A DNA stretch of 64,000 bases from Seriola aureovittata (Eukaryota > Chordata > Actinopteri > Carangiformes > Carangidae), in contig NC_079375.1 of NCBI RefSeq assembly GCF_021018895.1, forward strand, positions 25,759,475-25,823,474. The letters run 5' to 3'. The position numbers and the translations under genes were made by a program. This document shows positions 24,901-38,577 of the stretch, one piece after another (within the stretch, counting starts at the first letter, position 1; the number at the start of each line of letters is the position of its first letter). The notes under the pieces were generated by a model. The model saw only the letters and a program-made list of their open reading frames with translations. It was not told where the DNA came from and searched no databases.

Positions 24901-27733
24901 GTCACTGATGCAGGTCAGCTGGACTCTGACTCTAACAGCAAAGGATCATTTCGTGTGTAAATTTTATTTAATTTTGTGTTTGTCTCTGTTAGCACCTGCG
25001 CTGCTCTCATCTTGATTTCAGGTGCAGCCACTGAGCTGAACTGCTGGACGTGTAATAAATGATGCTAAACACCGAACGCTGGTCGAGTTGTACAAACTGA
25101 CTCTTTCCTTCAGAGTGTGAAACAACAGGTTCTTTACTGTCCAGTCACAAGAGTGTGGTCCAGAGAATTACAGTTTAACTGTAAACACTATGTAAGCAGA
25201 AGTAAAGGGACTGTCAGTCACACTGCAGTGCTAACTATCTAAAGTCTGCTAACGTTAGCCACACTAAGCTACTGTCATGGCTGAAGTCAAGAGTGTTTTT
25301 GCTTATAATCTGGGTTTGTTATTTATTTAATCATGGTGGACAAATAACACCATGTTTGTAGAGATATATACAGATATATATATATATATCTATATATATA
25401 TCTATATATATATATATATGCATGCAGACACTATATTATATTATTAGTAATTATGAACCTACTGTAGATCTAAATTGAAAACATGTATGTGGTTTATTGA
25501 TGCTCTTATTCATTGATTTTTTAAACTATGATATTCTGTTGTTTTGTAAAGAGATGATTATATGTCCATAACTATTGATGAACACACAATAAAATGAATC
25601 ATCAGTTCTTCCTCTGTGACTGATCTGTGTATGCACTAACACAGGGCAGAGCCTTCAGCCTCTGTTACACAATGAACGCACAAGAATTCAACAGAACATT
25701 TAAAAGCATCAAATCGGGTCAGAAAATTCATCAAAGAAGTGGTTCCTAACCTGTGGCCCGGGGCCCACTGGTGGGCCGCCAAGGTATTGCAAGTGGGCCG
25801 ACAAATCATTTCGATTTAGAAACAACACAATTTTTTCAATCTTAAACTTTGTTCTTCCAGATATGTCATGTATGTTAGTTCACAGATAGATGCTCTGATG
25901 TTCTCTAACTACACTCGGGGCAGATGAACGACGCCGTCTCAGTACCTGTGCAGACTCTGTGCTGCTCTGGGCTGTGATGGAGATGTAGGGCTTGGAGGCC
26001 GTGGAGCAGGTGGAGGTTCGGGGTGGCACCGGTGGAGGGGTTTTCTTATAGGTGGTGATGCAAGATGAAACTACAAAAGAAATCAGAAAGAAAAACGGAA
26101 GATAAGATATGTTACAACTCCATGCTGTCAGTGTTTGACGTCACTCACATTAAGTTTTCACTGGTTATTTTACTTTGAAGGCGTGGCTCCACATACAACT
26201 GTTACCACGGCAGGAGGCTGTGGAGGTGGAGGCAGGTTCAGACGCAACAAACATCACAATCTGAAACACACTCACATGAGCAAATGCAGCAGATATGTAA
26301 ATGTGGGTCTGAAGCTCGTTTTTAAAACGTGACGATCGGCTATTGTACCATGAACAGCAGGGATCGTTGAATTGAGGCTGAACCCGAGCTCCTGCTGGGG
26401 TCACCATCGCTTTCCTGTCCAGGAAATTTGAAATTCATGTTTTCTAGTTGACCTTGGAGAGAAATCTTTTCAGCCTGGCCTGGACATGTGACGATCCAGC
26501 ACACAGACACGGTAACAAAACGAACCAAGGAAGTAAAATATAGAAAAGCCGCCCTATTATTCTACATGATATCCTACTATAAATAACATCTGAGTCAGTT
26601 CTTCAGCTTCAAAACTCTCACCCTACGCCACGCCTGCTAACTGACGGACTCCTCAACAGCGTCACAAGAAGGTTAGACGTCATATGTCCCGCCTCCCTTT
26701 CTCCCGCCAACTCCAGGTTTAGGTTCATTTGATTCAGGAAACGGGCGGAATTCAATTTGCTTTAATTGACTCACAGTTTCCACGTCACAGTGGAGAAGAT
26801 TAGGGGGGGGGGGGGGGGGTTTAAATTCATGATAATTACCTTGGTTCAATTCAACTATAATCCCCCTCTGTAGAGTGGATGAGTGAAAGCCTTGTTGGAT
26901 TACCGTTGCTTTGAAAGCGGAGTCACTGGTGGAGCTGTCACTAAGCATGCACACCACCTACAGAACATCCATCTCTTTTCTTTCATTCATCCCATGCTGC
27001 AGTGGAACAGCCATTTCCTCTTATCCATATCTGCATTGTTTGACAATCTGCAGCCATGCTACGCACTTAGCCAGTGGCTACGAAAAATCTAAATATAGAT
27101 GTGAAATGACATTTATTCATGCTCATGTGTTCATAAATAACATGCAGCCCGAGGGAGATCTACACCAGCCTGTTATATATGCAGCTAGCTGCTGACGCTC
27201 TGCAGGGACGAGAGCAGCTACAGAAACTATTCACAGCCACGTAGCAACAGAGCAGCGCAGCTCTGTCTCTCACACAGACATTAACAGTCACCGCTGAGAA
27301 GACCACATGTTAAAACTCTTTGACCTCCAGGTCTCATCAGTAGGAACCCGGTTCTCCACAGACCCACACTGAAGACTGTTAGCCATGTTGATGACGTGGC
27401 TTCAGGGACGAGGCGTTGTTCGGTCCACCTCAGATCTCTCAACAAGTCTGGGATGGATTCGTTTACACATTCACGTTCCCTCAGGATGAACTGTGATAAA
27501 CTTTCTGTTTATCAGCTCAACATTTTGGTGCACAAACAAATAAACTAACGACATTCCCGTCAGCCTCAGCTGTACTTTCTTACAGTTAGCGTATTTTAGC
27601 ATGCTAACACGCTAAACTAAGTTGGTGAACATTACGTCATCCAGCTCATCCTTCTCTGGAACTGGAATGGGGCAGATTTCTTCCCTACATCCTCATCTAT
27701 TTATGAATTTAGCTTGGGGATAAATAAAGTATA

Positions 27734-27772
<39 letters not shown>

Positions 27773-30700
27773 AAGACTTTGATTACCATGGCAACAGAGG
27801 ATAAAAGAGTCTCCAGATGGCCACGATCAGTCACAATAGTCGCTGAACAGTAAAGCATTGTATAATATGTGAGTGAGGCCTAAGAAGAAGTCTAGAAGAA
27901 AGAAAACTCCTTCACACTCCTTATTGTGTACACTGATCTAATTCTGTTATACTGAACATAATAAATACTGATGTTTGCATGAAATGCCATATTTCATTAT
28001 CCTATAAAATGATATAATCTGAGCCTGATGACGCAGAATAAACACTGCTGCGTACAGAAGAGCAGTGATGTCATGTCTGACAGGTTGGAGGCCGTCAAAA
28101 AACTGATCGGTGTTGTTCAGACTGTTGTCGTTCTGTTGCTCCTGTGTATTAAAGTTTGACCTGATTGTGTGGTTTCACTCAAAGGAGAGAAACTTGAGGT
28201 TCTTTCAGAAAAAAACTTAAACTGTCGCCATTAAAAGACGACAGAACATAAGAACACTTAACAGGAAGTGGAACTTTAATTTCTCATATTTCACCGTGGG
28301 GACTTCAGCAACATTCATGAACATATCAGTGACCAGACGAGTATCGGCTCCATGGTCAGACTGGGAAAGAAATTCAGCCTCGGACTGATCCACTGGGACC
28401 GGCCACACATGACACTGACGGAGCCGGTAAAGACTTTAAAAACTTTTCGGATGTTTTGACGGTCCACTGTCCGACCAGGATCCGGGCCGTTGGTCCACAT
28501 GTCCAGTCCACCTGTGCTCTGGTCTCATCTCTTTCTTTGTCTTTTTAATCCAAAGACTGTGACCAGATTGTTGTCGTACTGTTGTTCCTGTGTATTATAG
28601 TAGTTAAAGTTTGACACTGTGTGATTTCACTCACTGCCGCTATTAAAATAAAAACACTAAACAGGAAGTGGAACTTTAATTTGTCGTACTTCACAGATGG
28701 TACTTGATAAATTAAAGAAAAGATTCAGCAACATTCACTAACATCTAACACTAACGTCTGTCTGTGTCTCTAGTAGTTTTGTTCCTGTTGCATCATGGGA
28801 CACACTGCAGTAGGAACGAGCTCACTCATGTTGGTCTCCTTGTGGGTAACAAAGAAAAGCTGTTGTCAAAGGCTGAGTGCAGCCAGGACGTTGTGTGTGG
28901 AGGGAAAAGTCTGATTCAGTGCCAGACTCTGTGATCTGTGTGAGAAACATCTATTTTTGGTTTTGGTGGGAGTTACACTCTGGAACTTTTTCTTTCTTTT
29001 GTCTAACTTTATGTAAAACCAGGCAGGTCCCATTGAGGCGGAGGAACACCTGCAGACATCAGCTGTGTGCAGCTTCATGAAGTCTCTGAAGGTTTTTACG
29101 GTTCGGTACCATGCATTTATAGTGACCGAAACCAGTGCTGCAGGACAGAGGTATTGTCATTTAACACTTGTGTTTCTGTGCAGATTAAACACAACAACAT
29201 ACTAAGTGTTTCCGGGTGCTGGCAGGTGCGTATGTGACAGTTTCCTGCTGCTTCCTGTCTGAGCCCTGAGCTACGCTAACCACGTCCGGTGACGTAGTAT
29301 AAAGAGAGACGAAGTCAACGTCAGGAGGAGGTGGTGGTGGACGGATGAACGTGACACACGTGAAACCAACAGTTGTATATCATAACCATGACAACAAATA
29401 TGGTGTAATGTTGAGGAAGATTTAAACCCAAATCTTTTTCAGAACCCAAACCATGACTGTTATTATAATAACCGTGACAACCGAGGTCCTGTACGCCCGC
29501 CGCTGTAGCGGCGCTATTTCAGAAGACACTCCGACGATGGGTCGAATCTGACATTAGAACGACCCGTGTGGAGGTTCAGGTCTGAGGACCGGTTGGACAT
29601 TGTGTTGCTATAGAGACGCTCTGCACACATAGAGGAACGTGCTCGTCTGGTACAAGACCCAACAAAAATCACATCATCACGATTTTTATATTTCTTAGTA
29701 GCTTTAGTAAAATGAACTTAACAAAACACCTGCGTGAATCAGCTTCATCAGGGTCAGAGTAAATGTGAGTGGCTGCTCTGCTCCCTTCACCGAGCTTCAA
29801 CCAGTGAATCATCAACAATAATAACCTGGTCTCAGCTGGTCTCAGAGCTGTAATCTGATGCAGCCTCGATAACAGCGTTCAGCATCATCCGTTCTCTGAG
29901 GGTCGACAGCTCCTGTTATTATTAACTCTGGTGGTTGGTTGTAGTTTGTCTCAGTTGCTCCTGTTAGTTTTCACTGTGAATCAAAGTCTGTGACTGTGGG
30001 AACTGATCTGACAGCGGACGCCCTCTGAGGCTTGTTCTTTAATAGAAACACATGGTGGCACTTTAACAACGTGCTCCTCCTGCACTCGAAGCATTGAGAC
30101 AATCGACCTGCAGACAAACACGCCGGACGGATGGAGCCGTCGGTGTGAAGCACATTGAGATTTTTTGTGCTTTCAAAGGAAACGGATGACGGAGCGGAGA
30201 GATGCTCGTGGCGACATCAGACTGTCTGTGCGGTCGACCCCGTCTCCCACACAGGACTGAATCATTTCTACAGTTACATGATCTCTGGCTCATTATACAT
30301 TCATCCACTGCACTAACGGAGATCAGCACCGTGACACCTGAGACCAGGTTCACATCCAGACCACGTGTGGTTCAGGTTCAGACGACAGCAGATCTTTGGT
30401 TCAGGTTTATAATCTGTAACTTCTCCACATTAAAACGTCTAAAAACATCTGGACCTGTGTTCTGTATGTTGTTGAGTTGTGTTCTTACATTTTGTTTCCA
30501 TCAATTCTCAAACCAGAGAAATCTGTGACTTTAATCATGGTAACGCTCCGTTTCATTGGTCGCCTGTCGATGACATCATATCCTCTATGATCATGTGTCA
30601 GTGTGTTTGTCTGACAGAAACTCAACATCAACTTTCATTTAGTTTTAAGCCACAGACACTTTTTACACCTCGGTGGTTTTCAGCTCGTTATTTGAACCAG

Positions 30701-33700
30701 ATGATTTTAGTCGTCGGACGTCTGGATCTGAAGTTATCAGAGAAACAAGCCGAGGAAACGTTCGACAGCTCAGCCCCTCGGACACATCCCTCGTCCGCCA
30801 CACAGTGTTGGAGAAACACTGATTTTTAAAGTGAAGCTGTTTGATTTGTTGTTGCTCCTGGTTTTAATCCCCTGGTGTGTTTGTTGTGGAGAGGAGGAAA
30901 CCTCTGAGGATCATTCAGCTGCTGGTGAAAACCTGCTGAACCACCGACACTGAAGGAATCCAAACCAGGAGGATGGTAATGGTGGTGAAGACAAAAACTC
31001 CCATGATCCCACGCTACTTCAGGATGTCAACAAACGCAGTCTTTTGTTATTGTTTTAATTGAGAGAAGTTGGTGTGTGTTTAAGGTTTAGTGAAAGATGG
31101 TGGTTTAGGTTAAACGTTGATGATTGTCACTAGATGTCGCAGTAGACCACCAGCACCAGACCAGCTGCAAAAACAGAGACCAGAGAAACTCCGGTTACGA
31201 CACTCACAGGGGGGGTGTGGCCTCGTTCTCTGCTCAGGACGCCGTTACTGCACTATATCTTTACATAGAAAATAGTTGTTTTCTGTTGTATTAATGTTTA
31301 AAATCTAATTTACAGAACTTTTAATAAACACGTTGTGAACGTTTCCTGTATTGAACCTAGAGCAGGATGTTGACCCTGAACAGAACCATGACCCAGTTTA
31401 ATAAAGCTGGAGCCACTACAAGTGGACACTGTGCTGCAACAATAGACGAGTTGTCTGTGAACATCGTAGTGAAACAATCAGCACCAACATTTTTCATGTT
31501 ATTAGAAACATAATCCAAACGTCATTATGTTCCCTTCAAAATAAATCTGCTGTTGTATAAATCAGCTGCACATGAAGTGATTTCTAGGAGTCTGGTGCTG
31601 GTGGCTGTAATCTCTGGAAACCCTGCAGATAAATCAAAGTCGTCATCGCCCTCATCTGTCTGCGGCCTCCTCCGTCTCTTTCCTCTAATGCTGAGAAACT
31701 TTGAGCTCTGGCTCGGAGGCAACCTCAGGGCTGAACATGGAGTATGAGGATAATCCTCACTGAGGGAGGTTTTTTACCCTGTTCATTTAAATTCTTCCTC
31801 CCCCCTTCTTCCTCGGCGGCGAACACGTCTCCTCTCCCTCTGCCCGCCGGCTTGTCGTGATTCCGGCGTTTCAGCAGAATCTCCAGGCCGCCTCCGGACA
31901 GGGTCAGGGCAGCTCATCGCTCGCTTTGTGACGCCTCAGCAGAAAGACAGAGGTTCACTGGGACCTCTGATCAAACAGGATCCTTCGCCTCTGTCTCCTG
32001 GAAGTCAGCGCCCGCGACTGACAAGCGGCGTGAGGAGAAACTGTCTGATCGTCCTACTGCTGCCAGCATAACACACCCTGATCTTCAAATGAACAGTTGG
32101 TGGTTGAGTTGCATTGTGGGAAATGTAGGTGCGAGGTATTGTGGAGGGGGAAAAAAAGAAAGATGATATCTCTGTTTCTCTTTTAAAGGAGGTTTGCTCC
32201 GTTCACTGGTCAAACCTGTTGTGAATCACTTGTTTCAGCCTGATGAAGACTGATGAAGACCACCTGTTCAGGTAAAAGCCTCAACATATAAACACCTCAG
32301 TCAGAATTAACAGACACAAACCAGCTGACCAGCTGCAGACAGGAAGCTTAAACCTTTTCACTAAACCGATCCAAAGTTTGTCCACGAGTCATGTACTCAT
32401 CTGTAAACGTGTGAGCTAACAGCTAACAGAGCTAACTGAGCTAACACAGCTAACAGAGCTAACAGCTAACTGAACTAAAAGAGGTAACAGAGCTAACAGC
32501 TAACAGAGCTAACTGAGCTAACAGAGCTAACAGAGCTAACAGCTAACTGAACTAACAGAGCTAACAGAGCTAACAGAGCTAACAGAGCTAACAGCTAACT
32601 GAGCTAACAGAGCTAACAGCTAACAGAGCTAACTGAGCTAACAGAGCTAACAGAGCTAACACAGCTAACAGTGCTAACTGAGCAGGACCTGGAGCTGTGT
32701 AGCACCTGCTCTCTGAACTAGATGTTCTATGTGAAGCTCTCAGCTGCAGCAGAGCTTCTCCCCACCTCCTCATTTCCTTCACACCTCCTCTCTCCTCATG
32801 AGATCTGTGAGAACTTCTGCCCGACTCCCACACATGGAGGACTGAACTGTTTCACACAGGAGACCAGTATAACCTTTATGAGACGCTGATTTCATTAATA
32901 TCACATGACGCAGAAACTTTTCCTTTCCCTGACTCGTGTGAGTCTCTCAGTGCGGGGTGTGACCTTGTACAGTGACATCTGCAGCAGCTCCACTTCCTGG
33001 CGTCTCCTCCGCTCTGATCCATCCATCTCCAGCCTGGCGGAGCGCCATCGGCTCCACTGACCGCCGGCACCAAGGTCGGGTCAATGTCAGCGGCTCCGCC
33101 GCCTCCGTCCGTGGGTGGAGCCGTCACCAGCCACCAGTAATGTTTAATGCACCACAGCTGGAAGTGAATTGGCTCTGTGTCGCTGACAGTACATGCACGA
33201 GCTAACACACATTAACTGTGCAACCACTGAAGCAGACCACACAGGTGACATGGTGCTTATTTCTAAATAAATGAACATGAACAAGCGGTCGGGACGAGAG
33301 GCGGGGCTTCAGGTCATATGTCTAACATGACACACGCATCTATACACGCTACACCGGAAAAGCTCACCAGCATGACTAGCTACTAGTTTGCTTGTATTAG
33401 CTGTCTGGTTAGCTTTGTGTGCTATTAGAAGCTAGCTAATTCAAGTGGCAAGTTGTAACATTGCAGAATTATACTGTGGACAAGTGATTTCAACATGTAG
33501 AGATCTCAGAGCAGATACAACGCAACATCTTATATGAAAGGGGAGATATTTGGACATAAAGACTTTCTACATCAGGTCATACGACGGCTCCTCTCTCCCA
33601 CTCTGCATCTGCATATTAATAAAGTTGTAGGGGCTGATGTGGAAACACGGAGGGGCTGATGGGAAAGTTGGATGTGTGAGGAAGCAGAGAGAGAGAGAGG

Positions 33701-35249
33701 CGGTGATTATCTGGGCTTACACAGCTCATCAGTCTGCTCTGCTCCTTAATTCACACTGACCTCATTTAAGTTGATTTTACTATTGAAACTTTGACTCTCT
33801 CTCTCTCTCTCTGTACTCGTCCTCTCTCATTAACCACAGCTGTCAGGCCGCTCTCTCCTGTCAGGGCCGTCAGCAGGAATCCTGTCATGAAATCACATGA
33901 TGAGACGGCTGCACTCATCCAGCTGTGACGGAACTCGCTCTGTCGACACCTGAGTCGAATCATTACATTAATAATAAAAAAGATTTCTGCGGAGGAGCCG
34001 CTGACTGAGACTTGGAACAAACTGTCAGACTTCACAAAGTCTGAATTCATCTGTTGCACAAAGCAATTTAGTTCTCGACCGTCTTAAGACGGACCGTGGT
34101 GCATTGGATTCTGGGTAAATTAAGATTTTTTTTTCGAAATACAAAAAAATGTCCGACTGAGGAGCCACGTCCAACCGCTGAGCTCCGTTCACCCTCAGCG
34201 GGACATGTTTGTCTTTAGGAAGAATTCAACAGTTACAGGAGGGAAGAGGAGGGAAACAATGAAAAGAAAAACCTGATTGGGATAAAAATATTGCAGCGAC
34301 AGTAAACAGAGTTCATCCCAGCGTCGGCGGGAGCATCAAAGACGTTCAGGAAAAATATAAAAACACGGTGCGAGACGCAAAGACAGAAGAAGAAGAAGCA
34401 CTGCAGAAATGGTAGTAGAAGAAGAAGATATACGGCGGGCAGTCGCCTCTGTTTCGGGGGATGAACGCTGGACGAGACGACAAGAGGAGAACACAGGTGA
34501 CATATCTCTGCTGATTGGGTGACAGCCGTGGAAAGCTGGTGGTGTTGTTGATGCTAACGCTATATAACTCATTGTTTATAAAAACAGGAATAAGACTCTG
34601 ATCAAACGTTGTCTTCGTCCTCGCGGCGAGACGTGGTTTCCTCGTGTTCTCTTGCCTCGTGAATCAGACAAGATCCCGTTTGATCCAACACACAGTCGGG
34701 ACTGTAGACGAGGCCACAATTAAAAAATGGCAAATGAAGCTGCTGACGTCCCGAGGTGATGATTCAGCTCAGCGAGAGCGAGCGTTCACCAGCGCAGTCT
34801 GCACTCATGTGGAAGGAGGAGCTGACCATCTACTGTACGTGTGAGCGTGCACGAGTGGGTAACATATACATACACACTTTGTGTGTACATCTGCCTGTGT
34901 GTGTGTGTGTGTGTGTGTGTCCTCTTAGTTAACTCTATAAGAAGTCCCAGAGGAGCGGTGAATGTGGGTCATCTCCAGCTGAGCGCTGTGAAATGAAGGC
35001 AGTCCTCACACAGTCCCCTGAGGGGCCCCGTGCGGCCTGTTCTCCTCTGACTCACACACATGAGGACGGGATTATCTGTGTGAGATATCTGCTGCATTGT
35101 TCCAGCGGAGAGAAACTCACAACTGCAACTCTGAGGGTTTTATAATTCCTCTTCCTGTCGTGTGTGAAGAAGCCGCTGAACTACAAACACACATGTTCCC
35201 ACTTCCACTGTGAAATCTATACGTTTTCATCTGGAGTCTGTCACACTGT

Positions 35250-35310
<61 letters not shown>

Positions 35311-35473
35311 GTTTCCCTCCACAGGGAGTCGTCTCCTCCTGTAATCTACAGAGCTGCAGAGGCCAGATTAAAAACAAGACAATAACTGAACGACTTTTCA
35401 ACTGATCCCTGTTAAACCAGTGGCCTAGTTTTTTTTAAGAGGACCCTGATTGTCATTTTCAAACACACACACA

Positions 35474-35517
<44 letters not shown>

Positions 35518-36221
35518 ACTGCAGCGTCAGACTTACAGGTTTTAAAAGCCGTCTTTTTTTTGTACCAGTCATATTAGATATTGTGCGGCAGCGACATCAG
35601 AGCCGCCATGTTTGAAATCACACAGGTGACAATAATTCGCTCAGTCTCACGAGGCAGAACGAAGTCAGTTGGAAACGGAGGCCAGATAATCGTCACCTTC
35701 GTCGAGCTGATTCTTCTGACTCATTATATCACCACAGATCTGAATCCTGTTCCCACACCAGCGCTGCGATCAGCCAATGACGGAGCGGCGCCGCAAATAT
35801 CATGCGAGCAACGTGTAAAGACGTGAGAACACAGGAGAAGTGAGGAAGTCAAAGACAGGAAGAGCGTTAGCGTTCCCTGGAGGAAGTGACATCACGTTCA
35901 CACTCATCAGTATCACGACATCATCGTCAGTCCTACCTGTGCTGCTCTGGATGGTCCTGACGGTCGTTGCAGACGTGCGCGGCGGCGAGGACGGCAGCAG
36001 GAGCAGCGGCCTCCCTCCCTCTCCCTCCTCCTCCCCGGCGCAGCCCTGGTCGATCGCCCTCACGTAGCTGTGGCTCCGCATCCGGAAGCAGCCCGGCATC
36101 GGCAGGGTGTCCATGGTGTCCAAGCTGTCCATGGCCGCCTCCATGGCCTGGGACTGCATCTCACTGTACACCTGCTCACACACCTGCTCAATCTGCCCGT
36201 TCACCTCCACCTCACTCAGCT

Positions 36222-36254
<33 letters not shown>

Positions 36255-37306
36255 GGACAGTGGAGAGAGTGAGGAGGCTGTTTGTGTTTAACTGTCTTCA
36301 ACATCAGTGAACTGGAGGTCAGTTTGAGGTCAGACAGATAATCAATAATTACACTGTCGAGAGTCGCAGCGTCTGTCAGTCAGAAACATCCATAACAACA
36401 ATGTCACCACATGACAACATCCAATATGGCCGCCCTAACGTGACGACAACGACAGAAGCAACATTGACAACATTAGCTGAGCTACAAAGAATACATCAGT
36501 TAAACCTCTTTAACACTAGACAAACAGAGGTCACTAGAGGTCATGAGGTCAAGCTCAACCAATCAGGACTCAGTCTGCACATCAGGTTTAAATCTGATGA
36601 AGTTACTGATCAGCAGACTGGAGGGATTTTATTATTATAGTTTCCTTTTGTTTCTTCCATATTTACTTTTCACTGTTTTAATATTGTGATGATAAAGTTG
36701 TTGGTTCATATTTCTTGGTGCAAACAGAAGCTTTTTAACAGAAACCCATGGAGTTAAATGACACGTCAGAGGACAGCGGCACACAGTCTGACAGACAGGC
36801 CTCTGTGATCCTCCGCCATCCAAGTAAACATGTCTGCTGCTTCCTCCTCCACATGCACCAGTCCGCTTTTTATTTCTCATTTGTTCATTTCTGTCGTTTC
36901 TTAATTTTCCTTGCTCTTCCTGTCCGTGTCCCCTGAGCCTGATCACAGGTCAGCTCTCGCGTCAGGACTGATCTACAGGAGACGGATCGGTTCGTGTTGA
37001 GCCGCCTCTGAGCGATCCTGTGGCTGGTGTCGGGAGGTTTAAATGATTCACGGCGTTGCAGCTGCCGCGCCGCACGCAGCCCCTCCCTCGCAGAGCGACA
37101 TGTATCATTCATGCAGCTGCTGCGAGGAAACATGACGGCTGAGAATAAAAGTGTCTCCACCAAACTAAAGTCGAGAGTGAACTCACACTGAAGGTGCGCA
37201 GTGATTTGTGAGTGAGTGTGTGTGTGTGTTCATAGTTATGTTAGTTGACCATGCAGAGGAGAATAAGACAGTTAGTAGAGGTTCACTGTGATGCTGATGA
37301 TGATTG

Positions 37307-37337
<31 letters not shown>

Positions 37338-38357
37338 AGGGAGTGGTGGGGGCAGCTAACCAAAGTGGTGCCAACACAGTTTTCATTTAAAGAGCAGATT
37401 ACCTCGAAACACACGCAGAATGAACGATACGTGTGTTTTCCTGATGGCTGTAGAGTGAGCCAGGTAATCACAGGTGTACAGGTGAGGAACTGCAGGAACA
37501 CTACAGTGCTGCAGGAAGGACTCACTTCCTGTCCCCTTGTCCTGAAGGTTTGTTGAATGTGACTGAAATAAAGTCTGTGTTTAACTTTCACGTTTTATTC
37601 TACGACATAAAACACGTCAGTAAATACTCCACCTCTACGTCTCGGTTGCTAACGAGTGTCTCAATGAGACGACAGAGGTCGTCGGGGACGTTAAACGTCG
37701 TCACGTTGAACATGAAAACCGACCTCCTCACCAGTCCACCTTCACAGCCTCGTTGTGTTTATACAAACTTCTGTAGACGAGCTCAGAGCTAAACCAAACT
37801 ACAAGCTGAAGTTCAGAGAAGTCATGTGACCGTGGTGTTGAAGTCATGTGACCGTGGTGTAGTTGGTTTATAGCCTAGCATTAGCTTGTTACTTTTGCTA
37901 ATTGTACTGAGGCTTCAAACATCATAAAGTGATGTTCGTTAGTGAAGATGATCCTGCTGAACTAAACCTGGCAGGATCAGAAACTACTTTATTTTCTCTA
38001 ATAATCCAAAGGTCAACGTTAAAATCCCATCAGCTGTTTGTGAACCAGGGTGAAGCTAACTTCACTATACATCATCCCTGCAGCAACAGTCATCCACGAG
38101 TTATCCTCTACATTACTATCAGTTAGAACAGCTGCTTTTCTATGAATAAATGTTCAAAGAGGAGCGAAATGGAAATGTCATTCTCTGTTTTTCTTCTCGT
38201 CCATAAACACTCGCTCCGTCAGGATATAAATCTTCACAGCTTCATCTTTAATAAAAGCTTCAGTATTTACAGCTGAGCTCTGGAGCAGTTGTTCAAACCA
38301 GACGAAATATTTGACTTTGTTGGGGACTATTTTCAGCGGCGGATTAATCTACTTTTT

Positions 38358-38417
<60 letters not shown>

Positions 38418-38486
38418 ACTGAGTTTAATAGCTTGTAAAAACAGTGGAGCTCTGTGGCTCGGAGGAGACAGGTACATCTGGTAGTG

Positions 38487-38577
<91 letters not shown>

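Larger units (their letters stand above)
26071..35936. other. dlgap1 intron 4 (largest intron, 9.9 kb)
   Basis: No exon of dlgap1 or of another gene recognised. It contains a G homopolymer at about 26803-26819, a LINE-like tail, two pairs of duplicated sequence, a GCTAACAGA array and (CA)n runs, all listed separately. GC-richer patches at about 31785-32040 and 32940-33150 carry no open frame I can support. Confidence 0.6.

Noticed and set aside
32876..33208. 110-residue minus ORF in a GC-richer intron patch
   Set aside because: No recognisable domain, no convincing splice sites, and no match to DLGAP1 isoforms known to me.
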